34,575 nucleotides of DNA from Planctomycetota bacterium (GCA_902521645.1 CABYSN010000010.1:1-34575), one strand, 5' to 3'; shown: positions 8,817 through 17,739, counted from the first letter of the stretch. A program made the numbers and translations. The notes: a model not told the origin generated them from the sequence alone.

Positions 8817-11450
8817 TCAGTTTTTCGTGCTTGAAATCAGCCTCAGGCCCGTCGGAAGGACGATCGTGGAGGCTACGAGCACGCTGGCTGATCCAAGCAC
8901 CATGATCCATCCAAGGCTTTGGAGGCCCTGGTGGTGGGCGAAGATCAGCATTCCAAACCCGATACCGGTGGTACAGGCCGTCAGGGTGACGGCTTTGAGG
9001 GTCTCCCCGAAATCCTCTTCTTCGCCGGATCGGATCATCTTCCAGCGATGAACCACGTGAATGCAGCTGTCGGCTCCAAGTCCGATCAGTATGGGGATCG
9101 CGAAGAAATTCGCGAGGTTGATGGAAATGCCGAACGATGCCATTCCCCCGAGGGTCCAGAGGATGGCAAGCGCGAGTGTCAAAAGGCATGCCATGGTCTT
9201 CCCGAAGGATCGAAAATCAAGCCAGATGCCCAGTCCGACCACGATGATCGCCCCCCAGGCCATGACGAGAAAGGCATGGTGCATTTCGCGAATCGATTCG
9301 TATTGGGTGATTGGAACGCCCGTGGCATCCGGCGACACGGTTCGCAGTGCCGAGACGAAGGCGTCCATCGCCGCAGGTTCCCAGATGTTCTCCTTCGGTT
9401 GGAGCAGGACGGCATGGCCGCCGTCCTCCGCGCTGAAGCGCGCACGGACCGCCTCCGGAAGCACCGTTCGAATCGACTGGTCCGCACCTTCGATCAACCA
9501 GGCGAGATGCCGTCTGCTGGTCTGCAGCGACGCCTCGACATGGGAGGTCAGTGCGATGGGGTCGAGTTCGAGGAGTTCCGCAAGTCTGCTCCGAAGCGAG
9601 TCCAGTGTCTCGCGCTCGGGCGCGGGAATCGTCTCTCCTGCCAGCGTGACAATGGTCTGCAGGTTTCGAGCAGCCTTTCGGAGGACATCCTTGACCGCCT
9701 TCGGTTGAGCTGTCTCTCGAATCGAAGGAGGCGTTGTCAGATCGGTGTCCAGCGCCGCCAATCGTTCGAGGGCGAGCGTTCTGGCTTCGGTCGGGGGGGC
9801 CACGAAATCCAATGCGCTTCTGATGGGCCCGATCTCCTGCTGCTTCCGTGCGAGTTCGAGAACGGAGGGGACCTCATCCAGGTCCTCCACGATGATCGCG
9901 CCGAACCAGCTTCCGGATGAGTCGTCCTCGAAGAGTGCCTTCTCCCAGCGAACCGAGGGCAGATCCTTCGATTGCAGGTCAAGCAGATTGCTTTCGAACT
10001 CAAGTCGTTCGTAGGTGATCAGTCCGGCGGGGATCGCGCTCGCCAGAGCCAGCGCCAGGACGGTTCGACCGATCTTTCCCGAGCGCGCTTTCTCGAGTCG
10101 GCCCACGGTGGGGCTGGCTTTCCGAATTCCGGATGGGACGTCATCTTCCGTCATTCGAAGCAGGGCCGGCAGCACGATCGCCATGGAGAGTGCGCAGAAG
10201 ATCAGCCCCATTCCGGCGATGATTCCAAGCTCCCGAAGTCCCTGGAATCCTGTCGTCAATGCCAGGAAGAAGACGCCTGCACTGGTGGCCGCACCGGTCA
10301 GGTTTCCAGTGACCGCGGTCCTCATGACCTGTCCGACGGAGTCGGATGAACCTTGGAAGCGGCGCGATTCACGCCAGCGTGCGATCACATGGATGCCGTA
10401 GTCGATCCCCGCACCCACCAGAACCAGCATGAACACCATCGAGAGGAGATTCAATCTTCCGACGATCAGTGTCGCCGCACCATAGGTCCAGCCGAAGGCG
10501 ATCATGAAGGCGATCAGTGCGAGCAGGGGTCTGCGGCATTCGCGAAAATAGAGAATGAAGAGAATCGAGATCGCGATGAGTGCGAGCACCGTGCCTCGTG
10601 TCATGTCGCTCGCGCTGGTGGCAAGCTCGTCGGCCTGCAGGACCGGTTTTCCGGTGAGTCCGATGTCGAGTCCCGGAAACCGAGCCGATGTCTCGTCGAT
10701 GGCGGATCTGATCGCTCTCAGCGGCTCCTCGATCACTTCGAATGATTCGAAATTCTTCTCCGGCATGATCTCCAGGAAGTGCATTCGACCGGTGGAGGAG
10801 GTGAGGTAGACGGCCGCGGGCTTCGAACCCAGGCTGTCAGCGCTCCCGTCACTTGTCAGTGACTGAAGAAGGAAGCACGCGTTGGTGAACGAAACGGCGC
10901 CTTGTTCCGATCCGGATTCACCTCCGGTGATCGTGTCCGTGAGAAGTTCGTTCGCCTCGAACGCCAGTGCTCCGGGATCATCGGTCTCAAGAACGGACTT
11001 GATCGCCGCGTCGCTTGCAAGCAGATCGTCGAGACGGCTCATTGGCATCGAATGCGCCGACATGATCCATTGTTCTTCAGTGGTGATTCGAGATCGCACC
11101 GAGCGCAGTGCGGGGTGGTTTCGGAGCATCTCATCGAGTCCGTCGACCGCTTCCCTGGCACCCTGAGCATCGAGGTTTTCGCCTGCATCGACCACCACAT
11201 AGATCGCTTCCAGATCGCCGAATCGATCCAGATACTGGCGATACGTCTGCATGAAAGGTCTTTGGTCGCCGATCAGAGAGTTGGTATCCGCATCAAGGCG
11301 AAGTGTTTCGAGACTGAGCACGCTCCCTGAAACGGCCAGGCATGCGGCGAGAAGCACCAGGCTTTTGGGGCGAGCGATTATGAGACCGGTCAGAATCGTG
11401 AGCATCCGGTCTCTGAAGCGCGACTTCGCTCTTGGCGGGGATGAGAGCAT
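8817..11450 (-). CDS. MMPL/RND-superfamily transporter, HpnN-like
   Basis: An 877-residue inner-membrane exporter with the duplicated RND layout. A first span near residues 30-50 precedes a large periplasmic loop; a block of about five spans (about 280-440) contains GIDYGIHVIARW. The pattern then repeats with a second loop and a C-terminal block carrying GLGADSCIHVVHRW. Length and organisation fit the hopanoid-transport-associated HpnN group better than actinobacterial MmpL proteins. Substrate is unknown, but a lipid or hopanoid moved toward the outer membrane is the natural guess. No hopanoid biosynthesis gene is present here. The start is uncertain: an alternative ATG at 11405 would remove 15 residues. 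Confidence 0.85.
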   Translation of the reverse strand: MLSSPPRAKSRFRDRMLTILTGLIIARPKSLVLLAACLAVSGSVLSLETLRLDADTNSLIGDQRPFMQTYRQYLDRFGDLEAIYVVVDAGENLDAQGAREAVDGLDEMLRNHPALRSVRSRITTEEQWIMSAHSMPMSRLDDLLASDAAIKSVLETDDPGALAFEANELLTDTITGGESGSEQGAVSFTNACFLLQSLTSDGSADSLGSKPAAVYLTSSTGRMHFLEIMPEKNFESFEVIEEPLRAIRSAIDETSARFPGLDIGLTGKPVLQADELATSASDMTRGTVLALIAISILFILYFRECRRPLLALIAFMIAFGWTYGAATLIVGRLNLLSMVFMLVLVGAGIDYGIHVIARWRESRRFQGSSDSVGQVMRTAVTGNLTGAATSAGVFFLALTTGFQGLRELGIIAGMGLIFCALSMAIVLPALLRMTEDDVPSGIRKASPTVGRLEKARSGKIGRTVLALALASAIPAGLITYERLEFESNLLDLQSKDLPSVRWEKALFEDDSSGSWFGAIIVEDLDEVPSVLELARKQQEIGPIRSALDFVAPPTEARTLALERLAALDTDLTTPPSIRETAQPKAVKDVLRKAARNLQTIVTLAGETIPAPERETLDSLRSRLAELLELDPIALTSHVEASLQTSRRHLAWLIEGADQSIRTVLPEAVRARFSAEDGGHAVLLQPKENIWEPAAMDAFVSALRTVSPDATGVPITQYESIREMHHAFLVMAWGAIIVVGLGIWLDFRSFGKTMACLLTLALAILWTLGGMASFGISINLANFFAIPILIGLGADSCIHVVHRWKMIRSGEEEDFGETLKAVTLTACTTGIGFGMLIFAHHQGLQSLGWIMVLGSASVLVASTIVLPTGLRLISSTKN

Positions 11451-11652
11451 CTCTCAGACGATACCACTTCCTGAGCCTTGAAAACGCACTTCATGCGCCG
11501 GAAAAGTTGTCCTCAGGGACTGGAGTCTGGGTTTTTTGGTGTCATATTCCATTTCCAGAGATACTCTTGAAGGAACTCATTGAGTGCTTCCATCAACCCT
11601 GTCTGATTCGGGAAACGAGGCCATGCCGTCACACATGCGGCGGGTGTCCATC

Positions 11653-13713
11653 ATGAACATGCCACGAAACCTCCTGTCACTCGCACTTTTGACACTTTCA
11701 GTGTGTGCTTCCGCGGCAGCTCAGGAGTCGGTGGCACGGCGATGGTGCGACATCACGATCGAATCGATCCGCAACGATTTCGCGCGTCCTCCCGTCCATG
11801 CACGCAATCTCCATCACATTTCGGCCGCCATGTACGACGCCTGGGCGCTGTACGAACAGCTTGCGGTCGGTTTTCTCGTCGACGGTGATTACCTCGTGCC
11901 TGATCCGCAAGCGGCTCAGGAGGAGGCACTCTCATTCGCCGCCTACCGCCTGTTGCAGGCTCGATTCGCCAATGCCCCCGGTGCCGCCACGCTGATGCCT
12001 GCCTACGACGCCCTGATGGATGAGCTCGGGTACGACAAGACCTACACGGGAACGATCGGAGACTCTCCGGCGTCATGGGGCAACCGCATCGCAGCGAGCT
12101 ACCTCTTCTACGGGTTCAACGATGGTTCGAACGAGATCGGCGACTTCGAGAACATCTTCTACGAACCCGTCAACGACCCTCTGGTGGTCGCTCTGCCTGG
12201 AAATCCGACACTCACGGACCCCGCACGTTGGCAGCCCTTGACGCTGGATTTCTTCATCGATCAGTCGGGCAACATCGTTCCGGGTGCGACACCTCCGTTC
12301 CTGGCCGCCGAGTGGGGGCTGGTGAAGGGCTTCTCCATCGATGATGACGATGTCACGATCAAGGAACGCGATGGAGCGTTCTGGCCGATCGCTCACGATC
12401 CCGGTCCCCCCGTCCAGCTCGGGACCTCCACCGACGCGGAATACAAGCGGGGATTCGAACACGTCGCCATCTGGTCCTCTCATCTGGATCCCTCTGACGG
12501 GGTGGTGATCGACATCTCGCCCAATGCCATCGGAAACGCGACATTGCCCGCATCCCCCGACGACTGGGAAAGCTTCTACGACGTCAACGATGGGGGAGAC
12601 TCGGGCAGCGGCTACGCCGTCAATCCCGTCACCGGACAACCCTATCCTCAGCAGCTTGTGCCCCGTGGAGACTACGCCAGAGTGCTCGCTGAATTCTGGG
12701 CCGACGGACCCGACTCCGAACTGCCCCCCGGCCACTGGTTCGAGATTCTTCATTCCGTGAACGACGCTCTGTCCGATCAGGAACTTCTCATCGGAGGTGA
12801 AGGCGATCCCGTCGATCGCCTTGAGTGGGACGTCAAGGGTTATTTCGCGCTCGGCGGATGCATGCATGATGCCGCCATCGCTTCGTGGGGGATCAAGGGC
12901 TACTACGATTTTCCCCGTCCGGTCTCGATCATTCGATGGCTTTCTGAAAACGGACAGTGCACCGATCCTCTGCTGCCAAACTTCAGTGATTCCGGAATCG
13001 ATCTCGAGCCCGGCAGGATCGAATTGATCACCGCGGCATCATCCGCTTTCGGGGAACGTCACGCGCACCTCGCAGGAAACATCGATGAGATCGCGATCCT
13101 GGCATGGCGAGGTCCGAATTTCATCACGGACCCCGCCACCGACACCGCCGGCGTCGATTGGATCCTCGGAAGCGACTGGATGCCTTATCAGCGTCCGACC
13201 TTCGTGACACCCAATTTCGCAGGGTACGTGTCCGGACATTCCTGCTTCTCGAGAGCGGCCGCGGGACTCCTGCACAATCTGACGGGTTCGCCGTATTTTC
13301 CCGGCGGACTGGGTGAATTTCTTCTCCCGGCCAACGACTATCTGGTCTTCGAGCAAGGTCCAAGCGTCGACATCACGCTGCAGTGGGTGAGCTACTACGA
13401 CGCTTCCGACCAGTGTTCACTCTCTCGAATCTGGGGAGGAATCCACCCGAGGGTCGACGACATTCCAGGTCGCGAGGTCGGAGCGATCATCGGTCCCGAT
13501 GCCTGGGCCAAGGCGACTTCCTACTGGCTCGAACCCGATCCCTGTCCTCAGGATTTCAACGACGACGGCACCGTCAACGGTGCGGATCTGCTGATCATCC
13601 TGTCGAACTGGGGGAGCTGCTCGGGCTGTGAAGCGGACCTCAACGGCGACGGTTTCGTCAATGGTCTCGATCTGGCGATTCTGACCAGCACCTGGGGCGT
13701 CGGCTGCTCCTGA
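11653..13713 (+). CDS. Secreted vanadium-dependent haloperoxidase-type (PAP2 superfamily) protein with C-terminal dockerin-like calcium loops
   Basis: About 686 residues with a signal peptide (MNMPRNLLSLALLTL, cleavage after ASA). All three vanadate/phosphate-binding motifs are present in order: K415-x6-R422-P423, SGH at 527-529, and S591-R592-x5-H598-x3-D602. These residues bind vanadate in haloperoxidases and phosphate in PAP2 acid phosphatases. The large size, secretion and KYDxPRP-like context favour the peroxidase type; halide choice cannot be read. The last about 55 residues hold two DxNxDGxVNGxDL-type loops, each followed by a conserved WG. This is a dockerin/EF-hand-like pair common at the ends of planctomycete exported enzymes. 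The start is uncertain. A GTG at 11584 has a better AAGGA site, and ATGs at 11623 and 11635 are also in frame. It converges on pyrC with 12 bp between. Confidence 0.85.
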   Translation: MNMPRNLLSLALLTLSVCASAAAQESVARRWCDITIESIRNDFARPPVHARNLHHISAAMYDAWALYEQLAVGFLVDGDYLVPDPQAAQEEALSFAAYRLLQARFANAPGAATLMPAYDALMDELGYDKTYTGTIGDSPASWGNRIAASYLFYGFNDGSNEIGDFENIFYEPVNDPLVVALPGNPTLTDPARWQPLTLDFFIDQSGNIVPGATPPFLAAEWGLVKGFSIDDDDVTIKERDGAFWPIAHDPGPPVQLGTSTDAEYKRGFEHVAIWSSHLDPSDGVVIDISPNAIGNATLPASPDDWESFYDVNDGGDSGSGYAVNPVTGQPYPQQLVPRGDYARVLAEFWADGPDSELPPGHWFEILHSVNDALSDQELLIGGEGDPVDRLEWDVKGYFALGGCMHDAAIASWGIKGYYDFPRPVSIIRWLSENGQCTDPLLPNFSDSGIDLEPGRIELITAASSAFGERHAHLAGNIDEIAILAWRGPNFITDPATDTAGVDWILGSDWMPYQRPTFVTPNFAGYVSGHSCFSRAAAGLLHNLTGSPYFPGGLGEFLLPANDYLVFEQGPSVDITLQWVSYYDASDQCSLSRIWGGIHPRVDDIPGREVGAIIGPDAWAKATSYWLEPDPCPQDFNDDGTVNGADLLIILSNWGSCSGCEADLNGDGFVNGLDLAILTSTWGVGCS

Positions 13714-13725
13714 GGCTTCCGGGAC

Positions 13726-15048
13726 TCACATCGTGAACGTGCCATCGAGCTGATGGGCGATCGAGCCGTCGACGATCGTCATGGTCGCCCTCCCGGTGAC
13801 TTCCACGCCAGTGAACGGGGTGTTGCGTCCCTTCGAGGCGAATTCATCCGGGTCGATGGTCCACGTCATGGCAGGATCGATCACCGTGATGTCGGCGGGG
13901 AGACCGACATCAAGGCGGCCGATTCCCCGATCGTCGAGATCGACGAGGCGAGCCGGTTCGATGGTGAGCAGTGCGATCAGTCTCGGCCAGTCGATGTGGC
14001 CGGTCTCGATCAGTGCCTTGGCATACAGTCCGAGCGCGCAATCAAGTCCGACGATTCCAAACGGCGCGGCCTCGAAGTCCGAATCCTTCTCATTCTCCGT
14101 GTGCGGCGCATGATCCGTGGCAAGCACCGAAAGCGTTCCGTCGGCAACTGCCGCACGGAGGGCCTCCACGTCATCGGTGGTTCGGAGCGGGGGATTCATC
14201 TTGGCCGAGGTGTCGTAGCCATCACATGCTTCATCCGTGAGGAGCAGGTGATGCGGGGATGCCTCGCCGCTGGCAGCAAGGCCCTGTGCCTGTGCGCGCC
14301 TGAGGATCTCGACGGTTCCCGCCGATGAGACATGCTGCACGTGGTAGCGGCCACCGGTCTGCGCGAGCATTCTGACATCACGTTCGACGATCACTTCCTC
14401 GGCGAGTTTGGGCCAGCCGATCAGGCCGAGTTTCGACGCGACCGGGCCACTGTTCATCGAGGCTCCTCTGGTCAGAGCCGGGTCCTGAGCATGTTGCATG
14501 AACACCCGATCAACCTGGGCGCATGTCCTGAGCACGTTCAGCATCATCTGTGAATCGGCGACCACATCGCCGTCGTCCGAGATGCCCACGGCTCCCGCTT
14601 CGACAAGCGAGGCGATCGGTGCGATCTCCTCCCCGGATCGTCCGATCGTGGCGGCCGCCACGATGAAGACTCGGCAAGCCGCCGTTTCAGCGGCCCGAAG
14701 CCTGATGAAATCCATGGTGTTCCGGGAGTCGATCGTCGGAGTCGTGTTGGGCATGCAGCAGACGGTGGTGAAGCCGCCCTGCACGGCCGAAGCCGTTCCG
14801 GTCGCGATCGTTTCCTTGTGCTCGCCTCCGGGTTCTCGAAGGTGGACATGGGGATCGACGAGGCCGGGGGTGACGAGACAGCCGGTGGCATCGATCTCGA
14901 TGGCGCATTCGACGGCATCCGATGCCGTGCCGATCTCGGTCACCACTCCGTTGCGGATGAAGACGTCGCAGATCTCATCACGGCCGCTGGCAGGATCGAG
15001 CACGCGGCCGCCACGGATGAGGATGGTGTCGTCTTGTTGGGAATTCAT
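13726..15048 (-). CDS. pyrC: Dihydroorotase, class I
   Basis: A 440-residue amidohydrolase that interconverts carbamoyl-aspartate and dihydroorotate in pyrimidine synthesis. The metal-binding DPHVHLREPG motif places H67 and H69. The further ligands D159 (SDDGD), H186 (QHAQD), H239 (VQHVS) and catalytic D312 (ATDHAPHT) are all present, so it should be active rather than a PyrC-like pseudo-enzyme. Length and motif order match class I enzymes. The ATG overlaps the stop of the upstream lipoprotein gene (ATGA), so the two are translated from one message. No aspartate carbamoyltransferase gene is adjacent, although class I enzymes often work with one. Confidence 0.95.
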   Translation of the reverse strand: MNSQQDDTILIRGGRVLDPASGRDEICDVFIRNGVVTEIGTASDAVECAIEIDATGCLVTPGLVDPHVHLREPGGEHKETIATGTASAVQGGFTTVCCMPNTTPTIDSRNTMDFIRLRAAETAACRVFIVAAATIGRSGEEIAPIASLVEAGAVGISDDGDVVADSQMMLNVLRTCAQVDRVFMQHAQDPALTRGASMNSGPVASKLGLIGWPKLAEEVIVERDVRMLAQTGGRYHVQHVSSAGTVEILRRAQAQGLAASGEASPHHLLLTDEACDGYDTSAKMNPPLRTTDDVEALRAAVADGTLSVLATDHAPHTENEKDSDFEAAPFGIVGLDCALGLYAKALIETGHIDWPRLIALLTIEPARLVDLDDRGIGRLDVGLPADITVIDPAMTWTIDPDEFASKGRNTPFTGVEVTGRATMTIVDGSIAHQLDGTFTM

Positions 15049-15638
15049 TCGGCATCATCCTGTTCGTCAAGTTCGAGCATCAGATCATCTTCGGGGCCAG
15101 GTGGCGACACGTCGGCTTCGGAAGCTGTCGTGTCCGGAAGCATGATCGGTTCCCGTGGCGGAGTCGTCGTTCTCGGAGGTGCCGCCTCCAGACCGTAGAA
15201 CCCCTGAATGAGGACCGCCTTCGCGGAAAACTCGATCGTGCGATTGGTTCTGGTGGTGCCTTCGTCATTGGTGATCGAACCCGTGGCGGCCATGGGTCGT
15301 CCCCATGCCATGATTCTGCGGCCTCTGGCATTTCGCGGGATGGTGAAGCCATTCTCGAGAAAGACGAGGACGGGTGCGGTGGTTCCGTCGGAGAGGGTCA
15401 TCCAGTTCCCCGAGCCCTGGTCGATCGATTCGATCCATGCCTCCACGTACACATCCTGATTCCAGGTCGCTGCGACCGGCAACATGTCCAGTGGAAGCGC
15501 TTCGGCCTTGCGTGGGACCTGGACGTCGGCTCCGAAGAGGACCCACCCGGATCGTTCCGCTTCCCACCAGAGATTCTGTGCGCATCCGACGGACAGGGTT
15601 GTGATCAGAAGCAAGAGAACTGTGAGTGGGGCTTTCAT
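15045..15638 (-). CDS. Predicted lipoprotein with DUF4920-like domain
   Basis: A 197-residue exported protein. The signal sequence MKAPLTVLLLLITTLSVGC ends in a lipobox-like SVGC, with C19 the likely lipidation site. Residues about 62-110 (DVYVEAWIESI, GNWMTLSDG, then GFTIPRNARGRRIMAWG) follow the order of the DUF4920 family, a small beta-barrel/OB-like domain of unknown function in exported proteins. The C-terminal 45 residues are proline-, threonine- and acid-rich and probably disordered. The stop overlaps the pyrC start. Function is unknown, and the link with pyrimidine synthesis may be only transcriptional. Confidence 0.75.
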   Translation of the reverse strand: MKAPLTVLLLLITTLSVGCAQNLWWEAERSGWVLFGADVQVPRKAEALPLDMLPVAATWNQDVYVEAWIESIDQGSGNWMTLSDGTTAPVLVFLENGFTIPRNARGRRIMAWGRPMAATGSITNDEGTTRTNRTIEFSAKAVLIQGFYGLEAAPPRTTTPPREPIMLPDTTASEADVSPPGPEDDLMLELDEQDDAE

Positions 15639-15696
15639 GACGTCGGCTCCTGCAGGGGTGCTCGTGGATTCGGGTGCATTGTACGGATCTTAACGA

Positions 15697-15730
15697 CGAC
15701 CGCCTGCATCGAGGACGATGCAGGCGGTCG
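15697..15730 (-). terminator. Strong 15-bp hairpin downstream of the cysteine-rich lipoprotein gene
   Basis: A perfect 15-bp GC-rich stem (CGACCGCCTGCATCG and its complement) closes on the 4-nt loop AGGA, read as TCCT on the minus strand. It lies 42 bp after the stop of the minus-strand gene that ends at 15773 and before the next minus-strand start at 15638. No proper T-tract follows, so it may act as a Rho-assisted terminator or a 3'-end stabiliser. Confidence 0.55.
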
Positions 15731-15772
15731 GAAATGATTTGATTGCGAGTCGGTGACTCGTGATCAGCTGAC

Positions 15773-16150
15773 TCAGCCCGAGAATGGGCAGCCACCGGAG
15801 GTGGTGCTCATCTTGTCCATCTTGTCGGAACAGCTGCTTGAGCAGCCGTTGTCCGAGCTGACGGCGCCGGGTGCGGTGCTCATCTTGTCCATCTTGTCGG
15901 AGCAGCTGCTTGCGCAGTCGCTTTCGCTGACGGCACCGGGAGCGGTGGTCATCTTGTCACAGGCGCTTGCGCAGCTGCTTGCGCAGCCGCTTTCACCGAC
16001 GGCACCGGGAGCGGTGGTCGAGCAGCATGATCCTGTGTCGGAGCAGCAGCTTGCGCCGACCGCACCTGGGGTGGTTGTCTTGTGGTTGTGGCAGGCGGCG
16101 ATCGTCGAAAGAAGAGCGACGGCTGCGAGTGTTGTCAGTGTGCGGATCAT
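15773..16150 (-). CDS. Small repeat-built cysteine-rich lipoprotein
   Basis: A 125-residue predicted lipoprotein. A signal peptide (MIRTLTTLAAVALLSTIAAC) has lipobox IAAC, so C20 is lipidated. The mature part is four imperfect units of about 20-24 residues, each opening with a T(A/P)PGAV motif. The units continue with a cysteine cluster (CCSDTGSCC, CASSCASAC, CASSC, CSSSC), and the last three also with DKM or DKMDKM. The protein ends CPFSG. Twelve cysteines remain after lipidation. I recognise no named family. Metal or thiol chemistry at the envelope is possible but unproven. The ATG at 16150 has GGAG six bases upstream; an in-frame TTG four codons earlier is less likely. Confidence 0.78.
   Translation of the reverse strand: MIRTLTTLAAVALLSTIAACHNHKTTTPGAVGASCCSDTGSCCSTTAPGAVGESGCASSCASACDKMTTAPGAVSESDCASSCSDKMDKMSTAPGAVSSDNGCSSSCSDKMDKMSTTSGGCPFSG
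15804..15912. repeat. 37-bp near-perfect direct repeat inside the cysteine-rich gene
   Basis: Two 37-bp blocks (15804-15840 and 15876-15912) differ at one base and lie 72 bp apart, that is 24 codons. They encode the CS(S)SCSDKMDKMST part of two neighbouring units. The near-identity at DNA level suggests recent unit duplication or gene conversion. Confidence 0.85.
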
Positions 16151-16341
16151 TTGGGGCTCCAAAAGTGGTTGGTAGTCTGGGGTTCCATTCCCCCGGTGTG
16201 GTCTGGAACTACATTATTCGGTTCAACCATACTAGCTTGTGAAATCAATCTGAAACAGTCTCTTTTGAAACAGAATGCGAGCTAGGCTCAAATGGGTGGA
16301 AAAAGCCCGGATTTCATTTCTCTTGCTCAGAATGGTGCCTG

Positions 16342-17715
16342 ATGTCCGCTGAAGGGTCCGAAAACCCACATCCCGAGTCCTGGGACCTCCGTCGTCCCAG
16401 GCTGCTGTCGGCAGCGCATGACCTTGGAAAGACCCCCGGGGTCTATCTGATGAAAGACCGAGAGGGTCGGATCCTGTACATCGGCAAGGCAACCTCGCTG
16501 AGACAGCGGGTGAGCAGCTACTTCCAGATGAGCGGCCCCACGGACACCAAGACGCGGCAGATGCTCGCTCAGGTCGATTCCTTCGATTCCATCGATTGCG
16601 AAGGGGAGTGGGAGGCCCTGCTCATGGAGAGCAGGTTGATCAAGGATGTCCGTCCGAAGTTCAACATCCGGTTGCTTGATGACAAATCATTTCCATATCT
16701 CGCCGTCACCACTCGTGAAGATTTTCCCGGTGTCTACATCACACGAAATCCCGCGGATGAACGTCTCAAGGGCGCTCGGATTCTCGGTCCATTCACGTCC
16801 ATCGGTGATCTTCGAAGCGCTCTGCAGATCCTGCAGAAGGTCTTCAAGTTCAGAACCTGCGATCTGGACATTCAGGAAGACGATCCCAGGAACCGGCACT
16901 TCCGGCCCTGTCTTCTCCATTCGATCGGACAGTGCACCGCGCCCTGCGCCAATCGAGTCGATCGTGAGACCTATCGTGCCGACATCGAACGTTTTCTCAG
17001 ATTCCTCACATCGAAACGCACCACCGTTCTTCGAGAGCTCGAAGGTGAGATGAAGCATGCGAGCGACGAACGCCGGTATGAAAAAGCCGCGGTCATCCGG
17101 GACCAGATCCAGGCCATCAACCGCCTGGATGATCGAGAGAAGGGCAGCGGCCCGACCAAAGACTGGCAGACCGAGGTGACGATGTTCTCCGGAGATCCCA
17201 GTGGCGGCCTGCGTTCTCTTCAGAAGACGATCGGACTGGAGACGCCTGTTCGCTGCATAGAAGGCATCGACATCGCACACCTCGCCGGCTCGGAGACCGT
17301 CGGATCCAAGGTCTGCTTCATCGACGGAAGGCCTTTCAAGGACGGCTATCGTCGCTACCAGATCAAGACCGCCGACAATGACGACTATCAATCGATCAGA
17401 GAAGTGGTCTCGAGACGCTATCGAGATGCCGGTGCGGGGAAGGAGCTCTATCCGGATGTGATCCTGATCGACGGGGGGCTCGGTCAGCTGCATGCCGCGA
17501 TCGAGGCCTTTCAGACGCTCGACGTCAAGCCACCGATGGTGATCTCACTCGCCAAGAAGGAGGAGCTGATCTACGTGCAGGAGCGGGCGGAACCCATCAA
17601 GCTCGGGCGCGGAAATCTCGGCCTGAAACTCTGTCAGTCGATTCGTGATGAAGCGCACCGTTTCGCCCAGCATTACCACCACATCCTTAGACGCAAGAAG
17701 ATGCTCGACGAGTGA
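16342..17715 (+). CDS. uvrC: Excinuclease ABC subunit C, short form without C-terminal helix-hairpin-helix domain
   Basis: A 457-residue UvrC; the family is usually about 600. The N-terminal GIY-YIG nuclease (GVY 33-35, YIG 46-48) makes the 3' incision. Cysteines C173, C190, C198 and C202 fit the spacing of the iron-sulfur cluster reported for UvrC. The UVR domain (about 225-260) contacts UvrB. The RNase H-like 5' nuclease keeps D310, D377 and H439. The protein stops right after HRFAQHYHHILRRKKMLDE, where other UvrC proteins continue into a tandem helix-hairpin-helix DNA-binding domain. The following 24 bp to ftsH leave no room for it. The start is the ATG at 16342, without a strong ribosome site. 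Confidence 0.92.
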   Translation: MSAEGSENPHPESWDLRRPRLLSAAHDLGKTPGVYLMKDREGRILYIGKATSLRQRVSSYFQMSGPTDTKTRQMLAQVDSFDSIDCEGEWEALLMESRLIKDVRPKFNIRLLDDKSFPYLAVTTREDFPGVYITRNPADERLKGARILGPFTSIGDLRSALQILQKVFKFRTCDLDIQEDDPRNRHFRPCLLHSIGQCTAPCANRVDRETYRADIERFLRFLTSKRTTVLRELEGEMKHASDERRYEKAAVIRDQIQAINRLDDREKGSGPTKDWQTEVTMFSGDPSGGLRSLQKTIGLETPVRCIEGIDIAHLAGSETVGSKVCFIDGRPFKDGYRRYQIKTADNDDYQSIREVVSRRYRDAGAGKELYPDVILIDGGLGQLHAAIEAFQTLDVKPPMVISLAKKEELIYVQERAEPIKLGRGNLGLKLCQSIRDEAHRFAQHYHHILRRKKMLDE

Positions 17716-17739
17716 CCGGGACGGTCCCTTGTGGATGCG

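Noticed and set aside
8919-9920. 333-codon plus-strand open frame within the MMPL gene
   Set aside because: Shadow of the transporter, with unnatural composition and no start signal.
15753-16175. 140-codon plus-strand repeat ORF opposite the cysteine-rich gene
   Set aside because: Repetitive only because it mirrors the repeat units. The minus frame has the signal peptide, lipobox and ribosome site.
17716-17739. Frameshift splitting off a uvrC helix-hairpin-helix domain
   Set aside because: No HhH-like sequence in any frame in the 24-bp gap or in the plus-strand frames over the end of ftsH.
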